The notes: generated by a model not told the origin, from the letters alone. A stretch of DNA of 8,648 bases from Gemmatimonadota bacterium (GCA_028875335.1 JAPPEF010000024.1:1-8648), one strand, 5' to 3'. Counted from the stretch's first letter, positions 1-6,258 are shown. Program-made: numbers and translations.

Positions 1-434
1 ATCGCGACCGTCCGCACTGGCAGCAGCACCCCCTGCGCACCCAGTATGTCCACGCTCTCGTCTATTTGGCCGACGTCGACGAGACCACCCACTGCTTCTC
101 CCTCTCGCCCGAAGCTGCCGACGCGTCCATTTTGGATCAAGAAGACCAACTCGCCCGCGGCGGTATCGTCGACCTGCACGGCCCGGCCGGCACCGTCGTG
201 CTCTTCAACCTCTCGGTGCTGCACGCGGCGACTATCCGCCCGACGCAACGAGAACGCAAATCCGTACAGATCTATTACGGACGCCGCGACCAACCCCACT
301 TGAGCAACTACACCACCCTGCCCGCTCGGCTCTGGCGCGACCATTCCGACCCAGAAGTCCGCGCTTTCTACTCAGTGCTCAATCCCAAGTCGCGGGCTTT
401 TGCCGCGGCCTTCGGCGCATCTGCGCCCGAGTAA
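1..434 (+). CDS. Phytanoyl-CoA dioxygenase (PhyH)-family protein, C-terminal part (5' end outside window)
   Basis: This is the end of a non-haem Fe(II)/2-oxoglutarate-dependent oxygenase of the PhyH family; the substrate cannot be told. The reading frame is open from base 3 and shows 143 residues before a TAA stop. The first full codons read R-D, and the split codon before them is ?AT. If the missing base is C, the iron-binding HxD motif (HRD) sits exactly on the window edge. The core strand Y-V-H-A-L-V-Y-L-A-D-V follows at visible residues 15-25, then the G-P-A-G-T-V-V-L-F turn (60-68). The probable distal iron ligand is H74 (S-V-L-H-A-A), with R83/R85 as candidate 2-oxoglutarate-binding arginine before a V-Q-I-Y-Y-G strand. 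A start inside the window (TTG at 66) would delete the first iron ligands, so the gene almost certainly begins upstream. It converges on another PhyH gene with a 5-bp gap. The family call is fairly sure; the role is unknown. Confidence 0.8.
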   Translation, partial: RDRPHWQQHPLRTQYVHALVYLADVDETTHCFSLSPEAADASILDQEDQLARGGIVDLHGPAGTVVLFNLSVLHAATIRPTQRERKSVQIYYGRRDQPHLSNYTTLPARLWRDHSDPEVRAFYSVLNPKSRAFAAAFGASAPE

Positions 435-439
435 CGACG

Positions 440-1207
440 CTAGGCTTCGTACATCACCGGGCAAATCTGGGGATCGTCCAAATGCGCGGTGTAGTAGCCT
501 TGGTCGCCGGGCACCGGCACGGCCCGTTCGTCGCGCAAATGCACGGCCAAGCTCCAGCGTGCCGCATCCGAGACATTGGCGTTGGAGCCGTGGTAGGTCA
601 GGCAGTGGTGGACGCTAAGCCCACCTAAGGGCATCAGCGCCGACACTTCCTCCCAAGTCTCACCCGCCGGCACCGCGATGTCTTCCCGCAGCTTGTGCTG
701 GTCCTTGTCGAAAAAATTCCCTTGGTCTAAAAAGCCCCAACGGTGCGACCCGCGCACAAAGCGCATCGGTCCCAACTCCTCCTCCACATCGCACAACGCG
801 ATCCACGCCGTAAAAAGCCCTTGGTCTTGCTGCCACATGCGCCAGTACTGCCGGTCTTGGTGCCAGCCGACGTGTCCTGCGGTCGCGGATCCTGGTGGCT
901 TGATCAGCAACTGGCTCGCCCACACCTGCACTCGCTGGGCGCCCGTTATCTCGGCGACCTTGCGTCCTACTTGTGGACAAGTCACCAATTCATAGAGTCC
1001 CGTATCCGACCGATGCGGATTGTTGATCTTGCACAACACGTCTGGATCATATCCCGGATGCTCGGTCGGCGGCAGTTCCATATCAAACTTCCCATCGCGC
1101 ACGGCCACCATGCCCTGCAACGCCTTTGCCAACACATCGTCCGGCGCGATCTGTTCATCCGCGATACAATACCCGTCTCGCTCGTACTGATCGACCGTTT
1201 GTCCCAT
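440..1207 (-). CDS. Phytanoyl-CoA dioxygenase (PhyH)-family protein, complete
   Basis: This is a 255-residue non-haem Fe(II)/2-oxoglutarate oxygenase, a usual length for bacterial PhyH proteins. The start M-G-Q-T-V-D-Q-Y-E-R-D-G-Y matches the family's typical N-terminus, a short helix and then RDGY. The iron triad looks complete: H116 and D118 in G-W-H-Q-D, and H206 in T-Y-H-G-S. R218, twelve residues after H206, is the likely 2-oxoglutarate ligand. G-P-M-R-F-V-R-G-S-H (146-155) is the typical strand after the metal site. I chose the ATG at 1207 because a GGAG lies 8 nt upstream. An in-frame ATG at 1249 with AGGA 5 nt upstream would add 14 residues and cannot be excluded. The frame stays open further upstream, but that runs under the divergent hydrolase gene and is not coding. 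No signal peptide is seen, so the protein is probably cytoplasmic. Substrate unknown; hydroxylation of a small lipid-like or secondary metabolite is typical of the family. Confidence 0.9.
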   Translation of the reverse strand: MGQTVDQYERDGYCIADEQIAPDDVLAKALQGMVAVRDGKFDMELPPTEHPGYDPDVLCKINNPHRSDTGLYELVTCPQVGRKVAEITGAQRVQVWASQLLIKPPGSATAGHVGWHQDRQYWRMWQQDQGLFTAWIALCDVEEELGPMRFVRGSHRWGFLDQGNFFDKDQHKLREDIAVPAGETWEEVSALMPLGGLSVHHCLTYHGSNANVSDAARWSLAVHLRDERAVPVPGDQGYYTAHLDDPQICPVMYEA

Positions 1208-1215
1208 CTGAAGTT

Positions 1216-1219
1216 CTCC
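1216..1219 (-). promoter_or_regulatory. Ribosome binding site of the complete PhyH gene
   Basis: On the minus strand GGAG lies 8 nt before the ATG at 1207 and supports that start. A competing AGGA (plus-strand 1255-1258) sits 5 nt before an in-frame ATG at 1249, so the start is likely but not certain. Confidence 0.5.
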
Positions 1220-1291
1220 AGTATTAGATTGCATAAAAGTCGTCGCCATCGGAGTCCTGCACGCCGAATACCAGACCATTGGGCTAGCAAC

Positions 1292-1320
1292 TTGGCGCGA
1301 GGCAAAGCGGTGTTTATGTT
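1292..1320 (+). promoter_or_regulatory. Putative sigma70-type promoter for the hydrolase-hemJ unit
   Basis: TTGGCG (1292-1297) and TATGTT (1315-1320) are separated by 17 nt and each match the -35/-10 consensus at 4 of 6 positions. Transcription would begin near 1327, about 30 nt before the ATG at 1358. The site lies in the 150-bp spacer between two divergent genes, where a promoter is expected. Because the -10 box contains an in-frame ATG (1316), its presence argues for the downstream start of the hydrolase. Judged by eye only; the host's consensus is unknown. Confidence 0.35.
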
Positions 1321-1357
1321 GAGCAGGACACCCCTCAACCCAAACAGAAGACTGACC

Positions 1358-2011
1358 ATGGCCAATATCACCCGCGTCCTTTTCATAGGCAACAGCTTCA
1401 CCGCGCGCAACGATCTGCCCGGCCTCCTCGCCCAACTCGTCCATGCCGGCGGCAAGGGCGAGTTGGAAAGCGAACTCATCAGCGCCGGCGGAGCCTCGCT
1501 CAGGATGCACTTGAACAAAGGCGAGGCACACGAGCACTTGCAGGCATCCCGCTGGGATTACGTCGTGTTGCAGGAGCAAAGCACCTTGCCGGTGAAAAAT
1601 CCCAAGCGCACCGGAGAAAACATCCGCGAATTCGACGCTGTAATTAAAGCGGCACAGGCGCAGACGGTGCTTTATATGACTTGGGCGCGGCAAAACGCTC
1701 CCGAGACTCAAGCCGCCTTGAGCGAGACCTACGCCGAAGTGGGGTGCGAAATCGGCGCGACCGTCGTGCCCGTGGGCCTAGCTTGGCAGCACTGTCTAGC
1801 GGCGCATCCCGATATCGTCCTCCACGACAAAGACCAAAGCCATCCCAACCTCGCAGGGTCCTACCTAGCGGCTTGCGCATTTTACGCAACGCTCTTCATC
1901 GGTCGGTCCAAGTCCATTCCCAACATCGACATTGACCTAGACGCCGAAACAGTCAACGCCCTCCACGAAGCGGCGCTGGCAACGGCGCGCACCTCGCCCG
2001 TCTCCGCGTAG
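1358..2011 (+). CDS. Small SGNH/GDSL-type hydrolase (esterase-like)
   Basis: A 217-residue protein with the fold markers of SGNH hydrolases, which cleave ester bonds of lipids or acetylated sugars. After a short first strand the nucleophile block reads I-G-N-S-F-T (10-15), with S13 as probable catalytic serine. The block II glycine lies in I-S-A-G-G-A-S (41-47). The strand V-V-L-Q-E-Q-S (69-75) stands where classical members carry GxND, a variant seen in DUF4886-like relatives. D159 and H162 in D-Q-S-H-P-N complete the triad just before the last helix. There is no signal peptide, so it is probably cytoplasmic. The ATG at 1358 is chosen because the conserved first strand follows at once, although only a weak AGAAG precedes it. 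An in-frame ATG at 1316 overlaps the presumed promoter. The frame is open back to 743, but that part is antisense to the PhyH gene. hemJ follows 14 bp after the stop, so the two are probably cotranscribed. Substrate unknown. Confidence 0.83.
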   Translation: MANITRVLFIGNSFTARNDLPGLLAQLVHAGGKGELESELISAGGASLRMHLNKGEAHEHLQASRWDYVVLQEQSTLPVKNPKRTGENIREFDAVIKAAQAQTVLYMTWARQNAPETQAALSETYAEVGCEIGATVVPVGLAWQHCLAAHPDIVLHDKDQSHPNLAGSYLAACAFYATLFIGRSKSIPNIDIDLDAETVNALHEAALATARTSPVSA

Positions 2012-2016
2012 AGGAG
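2011..2016 (+). promoter_or_regulatory. Ribosome binding site of hemJ overlapping the upstream stop codon
   Basis: GAGGAG begins on the last base of the hydrolase TAG stop and lies 9 nt before the hemJ ATG at 2026. Ribosomes ending the upstream gene would cover this site, which suggests translational coupling of the two genes. Confidence 0.7.
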
Positions 2017-2025
2017 TTCCTCCCT

Positions 2026-2478
2026 ATGAGTGCATTTGCAAGCGAGTACTACCTGTGGCTCAAAGCTATCCACGTCATCTTCGTCATCGCCTGGATGGTC
2101 GGCATGTTCTATCTGCCGCGCCTCTATGTCTATCACTGCCAAGTTACCCTTGGGTCCGAAGCCGACGAGACCTTCAAGGTCATGGAGCGCAAGTTGCTGA
2201 GAGTGATTATGAATCCGGCGATGATCATTTCTTTTGTTACTGGCATCCTGCTCATCCTCGCCACGGGTGCCGGCGCGCCCGGCACCGGCTACTGGATGCA
2301 CATCAAATTGGTGCTAGTGCTTGCCATGGCGGCCTTCCACGGCATGCTCTCCTCCTACCGCAAGGCTTTTGCACGCGGCGAAAACCAAAAGAGCGAGCGG
2401 TTCTTCCGCTGCCTCAACGAAGTGCCCACTGTGCTGGTGATCGTCATCGTGCTCTTAGTAGTAGTCAAGTTCGTCTGA
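2026..2478 (+). CDS. hemJ: Protoporphyrinogen IX oxidase HemJ
   Basis: A 150-residue inner-membrane protein of the HemJ (formerly UPF0093) family, which oxidises protoporphyrinogen IX to protoporphyrin IX, the penultimate step of haem synthesis. Its length is usual for the family. The hallmark blocks are visible: L-K-A-I-H-V-I-F-V-I-A-W (12-23) with the conserved H16, F-Y-L-P-R-L-Y-V-Y-H (28-37), M-N-P-A-M-I (62-67), W90/K94 in W-M-H-I-K-L, H105, and R-F-F-R-C-L-N-E-V-P-T (125-135), ending with V-V-V-K-F-V. Four membrane helices fit at about 10-33, 62-81, 93-110 and 133-148. A strong GAGGAG site fixes the start. No other haem genes are nearby; its only operon partner is the SGNH hydrolase, a link without an obvious biochemical reason. 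The identification is confident. Confidence 0.93.
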   Translation: MSAFASEYYLWLKAIHVIFVIAWMVGMFYLPRLYVYHCQVTLGSEADETFKVMERKLLRVIMNPAMIISFVTGILLILATGAGAPGTGYWMHIKLVLVLAMAAFHGMLSSYRKAFARGENQKSERFFRCLNEVPTVLVIVIVLLVVVKFV

Positions 2479-2480
2479 GC

Positions 2481-2509
2481 TTGATTCAGAGCCGCAATTT
2501 CCTTATACC
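2481..2509 (+). promoter_or_regulatory. Putative promoter of the cyclase-family gene
   Basis: TTGATT (2481-2486) and TATACC (2504-2509) are 17 nt apart, each matching the sigma70 consensus at 4 of 6 positions. They lie directly after the hemJ stop codon and 43 bp before the next ATG. This suggests the cyclase gene can be transcribed independently of hemJ. Judged by eye. Confidence 0.38.
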
Positions 2510-2510
2510 A

Positions 2511-2529
2511 TCGCGGTGCATTTCCGCGA
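2511..2529 (+). other. Short perfect hairpin in the cyclase 5' leader
   Basis: TCGCGG and CCGCGA can pair as a 6-bp stem around the 7-nt loop TGCATTT. There is no T-run after it, so it is not a convincing terminator. It falls at about the predicted transcription start, 22 bp before the cyclase ATG, and could be a 5' stabilising structure or an inverted-repeat operator. It may also be chance. Confidence 0.35.
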
Positions 2530-2551
2530 CCCATTTACCAAGGAGAAACTC

Positions 2552-3529
2552 ATGAAATCGCTCACTTCGGCGATCCTCGTGCTCGCCTTGTCCCTGCCGT
2601 GCTTTTCCCAGACCCGCGAACAAGGGCCTTGGTGGCCCTCGCCGTGGGGAGCCGACGACCAAGCTGGCGCCTCCAACCGCATCACCGCCGAAATCATCCT
2701 CAAGGCCGTCCAGCTAGTCAAAACCGGCAAAATGTACGAGCTGGGCCAGATATACGAGCGCGGCATGCCGCTGTTTGGCGAGCGCACGTATGCGATGATC
2801 ATTCCCGGCGCGCCCACTGGCGGCCCCTTCGGCGAGAACAACATGCTCATGTATTTCGACGAGTTCCTCTGCGCCGAGATCGGCCAAGTCGGCACGCAGT
2901 TCGACGGGCTGGCCCACATTGGCACGCGCATGGAGATGGCCGACGGCTCGACCCAAGACGTGTTCTACAATGGCGTTACCGCCAAAGAGATGGCCACTCC
3001 TTATGGGGTGACCAAACTGGGCATCGAACACGTGCGCTCCTTCATCACCCGAGGCGTGCTCATCGACATTGCCGGCTACAAGGGCGTCGAACACCTCGAC
3101 CACAGCTACGAGGTCACCGTCGCCGATATCCGTGGCGCGCTCGCAAGGCAGGGGATTGCCGAAAGCAGCATCCAAGAGGGCGACGCCCTGCTCTTCAACT
3201 ACGGCTGGTCTAAGCTGTGGAAGGATCCTGATACCTACAACACCAATCCGCCTGGCATCGGCATGGAGGCGAGCGAGTGGATCATCTCCATGAAACCCTC
3301 GATGATCGGCTCGGACCAGTGGACCACTGAAGTCGTGCCCGGTCCCGACCCCAAATTGGTCTTCCCGGTTCACCAGGAACTCATCACCAAGAACGGCATC
3401 TTCAACTTGGAGAACATGGTCTTTGAAGAAGTGTTAGCCGACGAAGTGTACGAGTTCCTCTTTATATTCACGCCGACCCGCTTCAAAGGCGGCACGGGAT
3501 CGCCGGGGCGGCCGCTCGCCATCCGCTGA
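2552..3529 (+). CDS. Exported cyclase-family (PF04199, kynurenine formamidase-like) protein
   Basis: A 325-residue protein of the cyclase family, metal-dependent hydrolases that include KynB-type arylformamidases and isatin hydrolase. An N-terminal signal peptide is clear: K2, a hydrophobic stretch from about 4 to 16, and possible cleavage after S19. The mature part opens with G-P-W-W-P-S-P-W-G-A-D-D-Q-A-G-A (25-40), typical of this branch. The metal motif region reads Q112-V-G-T-Q116-F-D118-G-L-A-H122, where classical members have HxGTHxDxPxH. D118 and H122 remain, but both leading histidines are glutamine. The C-terminus carries the family's ending: H-Q-E-L-I...G-I-F-N-L-E-N (274-287) and K-G-G-T-G-S-P-G-R-P-L-A-I (312-324). 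AGGAGA, with GGAG 6 nt before the ATG at 2552, fixes the start and rules out the longer frame from 2516. A terminator hairpin follows the stop. It probably acts in the periplasm on an amide, lactone or ester substrate, which I cannot name. Confidence 0.88.
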   Translation: MKSLTSAILVLALSLPCFSQTREQGPWWPSPWGADDQAGASNRITAEIILKAVQLVKTGKMYELGQIYERGMPLFGERTYAMIIPGAPTGGPFGENNMLMYFDEFLCAEIGQVGTQFDGLAHIGTRMEMADGSTQDVFYNGVTAKEMATPYGVTKLGIEHVRSFITRGVLIDIAGYKGVEHLDHSYEVTVADIRGALARQGIAESSIQEGDALLFNYGWSKLWKDPDTYNTNPPGIGMEASEWIISMKPSMIGSDQWTTEVVPGPDPKLVFPVHQELITKNGIFNLENMVFEEVLADEVYEFLFIFTPTRFKGGTGSPGRPLAIR

Positions 3530-3542
3530 ATAGAAAATGGAG

Positions 3543-3572
3543 AACCCCGCGTCGAAAAGGCGCGGGGTTTTT
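3543..3572 (+). terminator. Rho-independent terminator after the cyclase gene
   Basis: AACCCCGCG (3543-3551) and CGCGGGGTT (3561-3569) form a perfect 9-bp, GC-rich stem around a 9-nt loop. The T-tract runs through 3572. It starts 13 bp after the cyclase stop codon. It ends only 18 bp before the next gene's ATG, so it could also act as a conditional attenuator for that gene. Confidence 0.85.
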
Positions 3573-3590
3573 AACTGCCCAAGACCATCC

Positions 3591-4697
3591 ATGAACGCAT
3601 CGCACGACCCTACTCCAGCCGGTCGCCTGCACGACCTCTTGCGCCCCGAAGTCCTAGCTGCCTTTGACCGCGATTTTTTTGAACGGGAAGGCTACTGGGT
3701 CTGGGAGGGCATCCTGACCAACGCTGGGCAACAGCGCTGGACGGCCAGCCTGCAAAAGCTACAACGGATGAACGACGGCATTGTGGTAGATACCGACTGG
3801 GCCGCCATTGACTACGCGAGCCGTGGGCTGCCCGAACCGGCACCGGAGCAGACGACTCCTGAGTTCCTAGCTGCCTGTTGCGGCGGGTCGGAGCAGATGC
3901 GCTTTATGTCGCCGGAACTCCGGGCTTATATGTACGAACACGGGCTTTTCGGAACTGGTCTCGCGTCGGTCGCTGCGAAATTCGAGTGGCAGGGGATGAT
4001 GCCGGAATACTTTCCGCTCGCGTACGACGATTTTATCCTCGACGTCACCACCAGCCACCCGCAGATGATGGAACTCTTCGGTCAACTCCTCGGCGAGCGC
4101 TTCCTGATCGATCACTGCCTGATGCTCAACCGGCCTGCGGGATCAAGGGGGCGGCGCTGGCACGCGCATCCGTATCGCCAAGGGCAGTACGAGGTCGAAA
4201 GCGAAACCGGCGACGGCCACGCACTAACCACCCAATTCCTAGCGCAGCAATGCGTCCGCACCCTGTGCTATCCCGAAGGGATGGGGCTCGGCGACGGAGG
4301 CGGTGAGTTGGCCGTTATCCCCGGTTCTCACCTCTACCGCATTCCCTATCGGTGGAATTCCACGCGGACCGAATACGACGACGAAATGCAGACCAATTGG
4401 ATAGCGGGCAAAATCCACGCCTTTACCGGCGAACCGCTGCGGATTGAGCGCTTGTCGCTGTCGCCGGGCAGCATGGTCTCCTTCGTCCACCACATGCCGC
4501 ATCACGTCGGCCACCGCGACTTGGACGCGCCCACGCGCTGGGGGCTGCTGATGGCCTACCGGACGCCCGATCCCAAAGCCAGCCCAGCCAAGTGGAACGA
4601 AGGGACACCCATCCACTGGGCCGAACGCGAGGAGACGGAGGACAGGCTTACTCCTGCAATGTGCCGGGTATTTGAGGGGGATCGTTCTTTGGCTTAG
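3591..4697 (+). CDS. Divergent PhyH-like dioxygenase-fold protein with HAH in place of HxD
   Basis: A 368-residue protein resembling phytanoyl-CoA dioxygenases but about 100 residues longer than its neighbour. F-F-E-R-E-G-Y-W-V-W-E-G (29-40) matches the family's N-terminal segment. The first metal site reads R-W-H191-A-H193-P-Y, so the usual HxD aspartate is replaced by histidine. G-G-G-E-L-A-V-I-P-G-S-H (236-247) is the expected next block. The distal iron ligand is probably H305 in M-P-H-H-V-G-H, with R317 twelve residues later, the same spacing as in the complete PhyH protein of this window. No signal peptide is seen. The ATG at 3591 is chosen because an in-frame ATG at 3537 would place the terminator hairpin inside the gene. 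There is no visible Shine-Dalgarno before 3591. It may be an oxygenase with a three-histidine site, a differently metallated enzyme, or an inactive relative. Substrate unknown. Confidence 0.83.
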   Translation: MNASHDPTPAGRLHDLLRPEVLAAFDRDFFEREGYWVWEGILTNAGQQRWTASLQKLQRMNDGIVVDTDWAAIDYASRGLPEPAPEQTTPEFLAACCGGSEQMRFMSPELRAYMYEHGLFGTGLASVAAKFEWQGMMPEYFPLAYDDFILDVTTSHPQMMELFGQLLGERFLIDHCLMLNRPAGSRGRRWHAHPYRQGQYEVESETGDGHALTTQFLAQQCVRTLCYPEGMGLGDGGGELAVIPGSHLYRIPYRWNSTRTEYDDEMQTNWIAGKIHAFTGEPLRIERLSLSPGSMVSFVHHMPHHVGHRDLDAPTRWGLLMAYRTPDPKASPAKWNEGTPIHWAEREETEDRLTPAMCRVFEGDRSLA

Positions 4698-4803
4698 GGA
4701 GACTAACGCAACCTGAAGCTAGCGGGAAATTCCGGATGCACCCGACGCGCGCTCCCGAAGAGACGCCGGATGCCAAGCATTCAGGCATAGATTGCTAGGA
4801 GTG
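4698..4803. other. Intergenic spacer between convergent genes
   Basis: This 106-bp stretch separates the stops of the HAH PhyH-like gene and the M28 peptidase. It contains an 8-bp direct repeat CCGGATGC (4732-4739 and 4766-4773) and a 5-bp stem ATGCC/GGCAT (4770-4788) with no T-run on either side. I see no convincing terminator for either gene. Confidence 0.4.
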
Positions 4804-6171
4804 CTAAAACACCCGCACTACCGTCCCGCGCTCGCTCGCCAGCCGTTCTTCGACCGCCTCCTTGGTCACCGGGTTCTCCGGCCACTCCTCGGGTGCCACA
4901 TGCGACAGCCGCAACAACAGTCGCGCTAGCTGCCCGACGTATTCTTTTAACTCCCTCACGTTGAGCTTGTCGGCAGTGTCGGCTGGCTCGTGGTGATAGT
5001 CGGAGTCGGCATGGCGGCCGCTAAAGCGCCAGCGCCACAGATGCGCCGCGTCAATGCCCTCGCGCACAAAAGGAAAGTGGTCTGAAGACGCGTCGAGTTG
5101 GGACATGACGTGGCACTTTAACCCGTCGCCCATTGCATTGAACTGGGCCTGAACCAAGTCGCGCAGATGCCCAAACGCCAGCACTACCCCTTTGATCGAC
5201 CCGGTCGATAGCTCGTCGAGATTAATCGCCAGCCGCGGCTTTGCGACGCAGTGTTGCCGCACGTACTCAATCGATCCCTGAAAGATCTGCTCCTCGGCGC
5301 TGTACGTCGCAAAGCACAGGCTCATCCCCGGCTCGACGCCGAGCGCTGCTTTTAGCCCGGCCAGTACCCGCGCCGTCTCCAATACTGCAATGGTTCCCGA
5401 GGCATTGTCGTTGCCCCCCGGTGCGCCGTACACTGTGTCGTGGTGTCCGCCCAACATTAGCCGCTCCCCAGGCCACCGCGCTCCGGGAATCGAAGCGACC
5501 ACGTTGTGCGCCGGTGCTTGGTAAAACCGGCTCTCAACGGTTAGCTTGAGTCGCTTGTCCTCGTTGGACCACTTCTGCAACAGGGCTCCGTGCTCCCGCG
5601 AGGTCGTCACGGCTGGAATGGGCAACTCGGCGGTCTCTGGCTCGCGCCAATCTCCGCCGTTGTGGTACTCCACTCGCCGTCCGTCCTTTGGGTCAATCGC
5701 TACTACCGCCACCGCGCCGGCGTCGCATAGTGCTTCGAGCCGCACATTGGGCGGCGAGGGTGCGGTAAAAGGCTCCAGCGCTAGGTGCATCACCGCGATG
5801 CTTCCTTTGAGTTGGCCGCGTACCCGGTCGATTTCGTGCTCCGTGCCATATCCTGCATTGACGATTGGGGCTTCGAGGTCGCACGGCGGACAGCGGTTGT
5901 AGGGCAAGAGGTCGATCTCCATATCCTCCACTGTTGCTTCTGCTCGTTCGTACGCCCAGGTATTCAGCGCAAACTCCTCCAGCGCCGCATCGGCCAGTCC
6001 CGCCTGCGCAAACTGTTCTCGTAGATACTCCACCGCTTGCCGCTCCCCCTCCGAAGAAGCCCAGCGCGGCCCGATCTGTTCGCACAACACCTCCACGTGT
6101 TCGCCGATCAGCGAGCCGGTCCAAGCCTCGCCAAAAATCCAGCGGTCGATTTCTCGCCAATTCAGTTCCAT
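4804..6171 (-). CDS. M28-family zinc aminopeptidase/carboxypeptidase-like metallopeptidase
   Basis: A 455-residue protein with the co-catalytic two-zinc site of peptidase family M28, which removes amino acids from peptide ends. The ligands are all visible: H243 with D245 in G-G-H-H-D-T-V, bridging D255 in G-N-D-N-A-S-G, general base E293 and ligand E294 in Y-S-A-E-E, D319 in I-N-L-D-E, and H394 in H-E-P-A-D-T-A-D-K-L. Residues about 100-215, between an N-terminal lid and the catalytic core, look like an inserted PA (protease-associated) domain, with the strand A-V-A-V-V-A-I-D (153-160). The N-terminus M-E-L-N-W-R-E-I-D-R has no signal peptide, although many M28 enzymes are exported, so a cytoplasmic role is likely. 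The ATG at 6171 is preceded by AAAGGGA about 4 nt upstream. It is divergent from the large surface-protein gene and convergent with the PhyH-like gene. The active site appears intact; the exact peptide substrate is unknown. Confidence 0.92.
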   Translation of the reverse strand: MELNWREIDRWIFGEAWTGSLIGEHVEVLCEQIGPRWASSEGERQAVEYLREQFAQAGLADAALEEFALNTWAYERAEATVEDMEIDLLPYNRCPPCDLEAPIVNAGYGTEHEIDRVRGQLKGSIAVMHLALEPFTAPSPPNVRLEALCDAGAVAVVAIDPKDGRRVEYHNGGDWREPETAELPIPAVTTSREHGALLQKWSNEDKRLKLTVESRFYQAPAHNVVASIPGARWPGERLMLGGHHDTVYGAPGGNDNASGTIAVLETARVLAGLKAALGVEPGMSLCFATYSAEEQIFQGSIEYVRQHCVAKPRLAINLDELSTGSIKGVVLAFGHLRDLVQAQFNAMGDGLKCHVMSQLDASSDHFPFVREGIDAAHLWRWRFSGRHADSDYHHEPADTADKLNVRELKEYVGQLARLLLRLSHVAPEEWPENPVTKEAVEERLASERGTVVRVF

Positions 6172-6215
6172 CGCGTCCCTTTCTCGAAACTGTCAAATTC
6201 TCTGTGCATCCACAT

Positions 6216-6244
6216 AGGATAGGCAAATGTTGTTTCTCGACCAA
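6216..6244 (-). promoter_or_regulatory. Possible promoter of the M28 peptidase gene
   Basis: On the minus strand TTGGTC (plus 6239-6244) and TATCCT (plus 6216-6221) are spaced by 17 nt, matching the consensus at 3 and 4 of 6 positions. It overlaps the candidate promoter of the divergent gene. Weak, by eye only. Confidence 0.22.
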
Positions 6245-6258
6245 AGGGGCGTTAGATT
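6230..6258 (+). promoter_or_regulatory. Possible promoter of the large secreted-protein gene
   Basis: TTGTTT (6230-6235) and TAGATT (6253-6258) are spaced by 17 nt, matching 3 and 4 of 6 consensus positions. Transcription would begin about 50 nt before the ATG at 6314. It lies within the 142-bp divergent spacer. Weak, by eye only. Confidence 0.22.

Noticed and set aside
414..427. GGCGC-ATCT-GCGCC inverted repeat as a bidirectional terminator of the two convergent PhyH genes
   Set aside because: It lies inside coding sequence and no T-run follows on either strand; alternating GC repeats are common at this base composition.
743..1357. Long open frame on the + strand continuing upstream of the SGNH hydrolase start
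   Set aside because: It is antisense to the clearly coding PhyH gene, its translation has no recognisable domain, and the family fold begins at 1358.
1208..1711. Long open frame on the - strand upstream of the PhyH start
   Set aside because: Most of it lies antisense to the SGNH hydrolase. The good ribosome binding site and family N-terminus place the start at 1207 (or at most 1249).
2012..2022. GGAG-TTC-CTCC mini-hairpin that could hide the hemJ ribosome binding site
   Set aside because: A 4-bp stem with a 3-nt loop is marginal and probably a side effect of the Shine-Dalgarno sequence followed by pyrimidines.
4732..4788. 8-bp direct repeat and 5-bp hairpin between the convergent genes
   Set aside because: Both are too short to distinguish from chance, and the hairpin has no T-run, so neither supports a terminator or attachment site.
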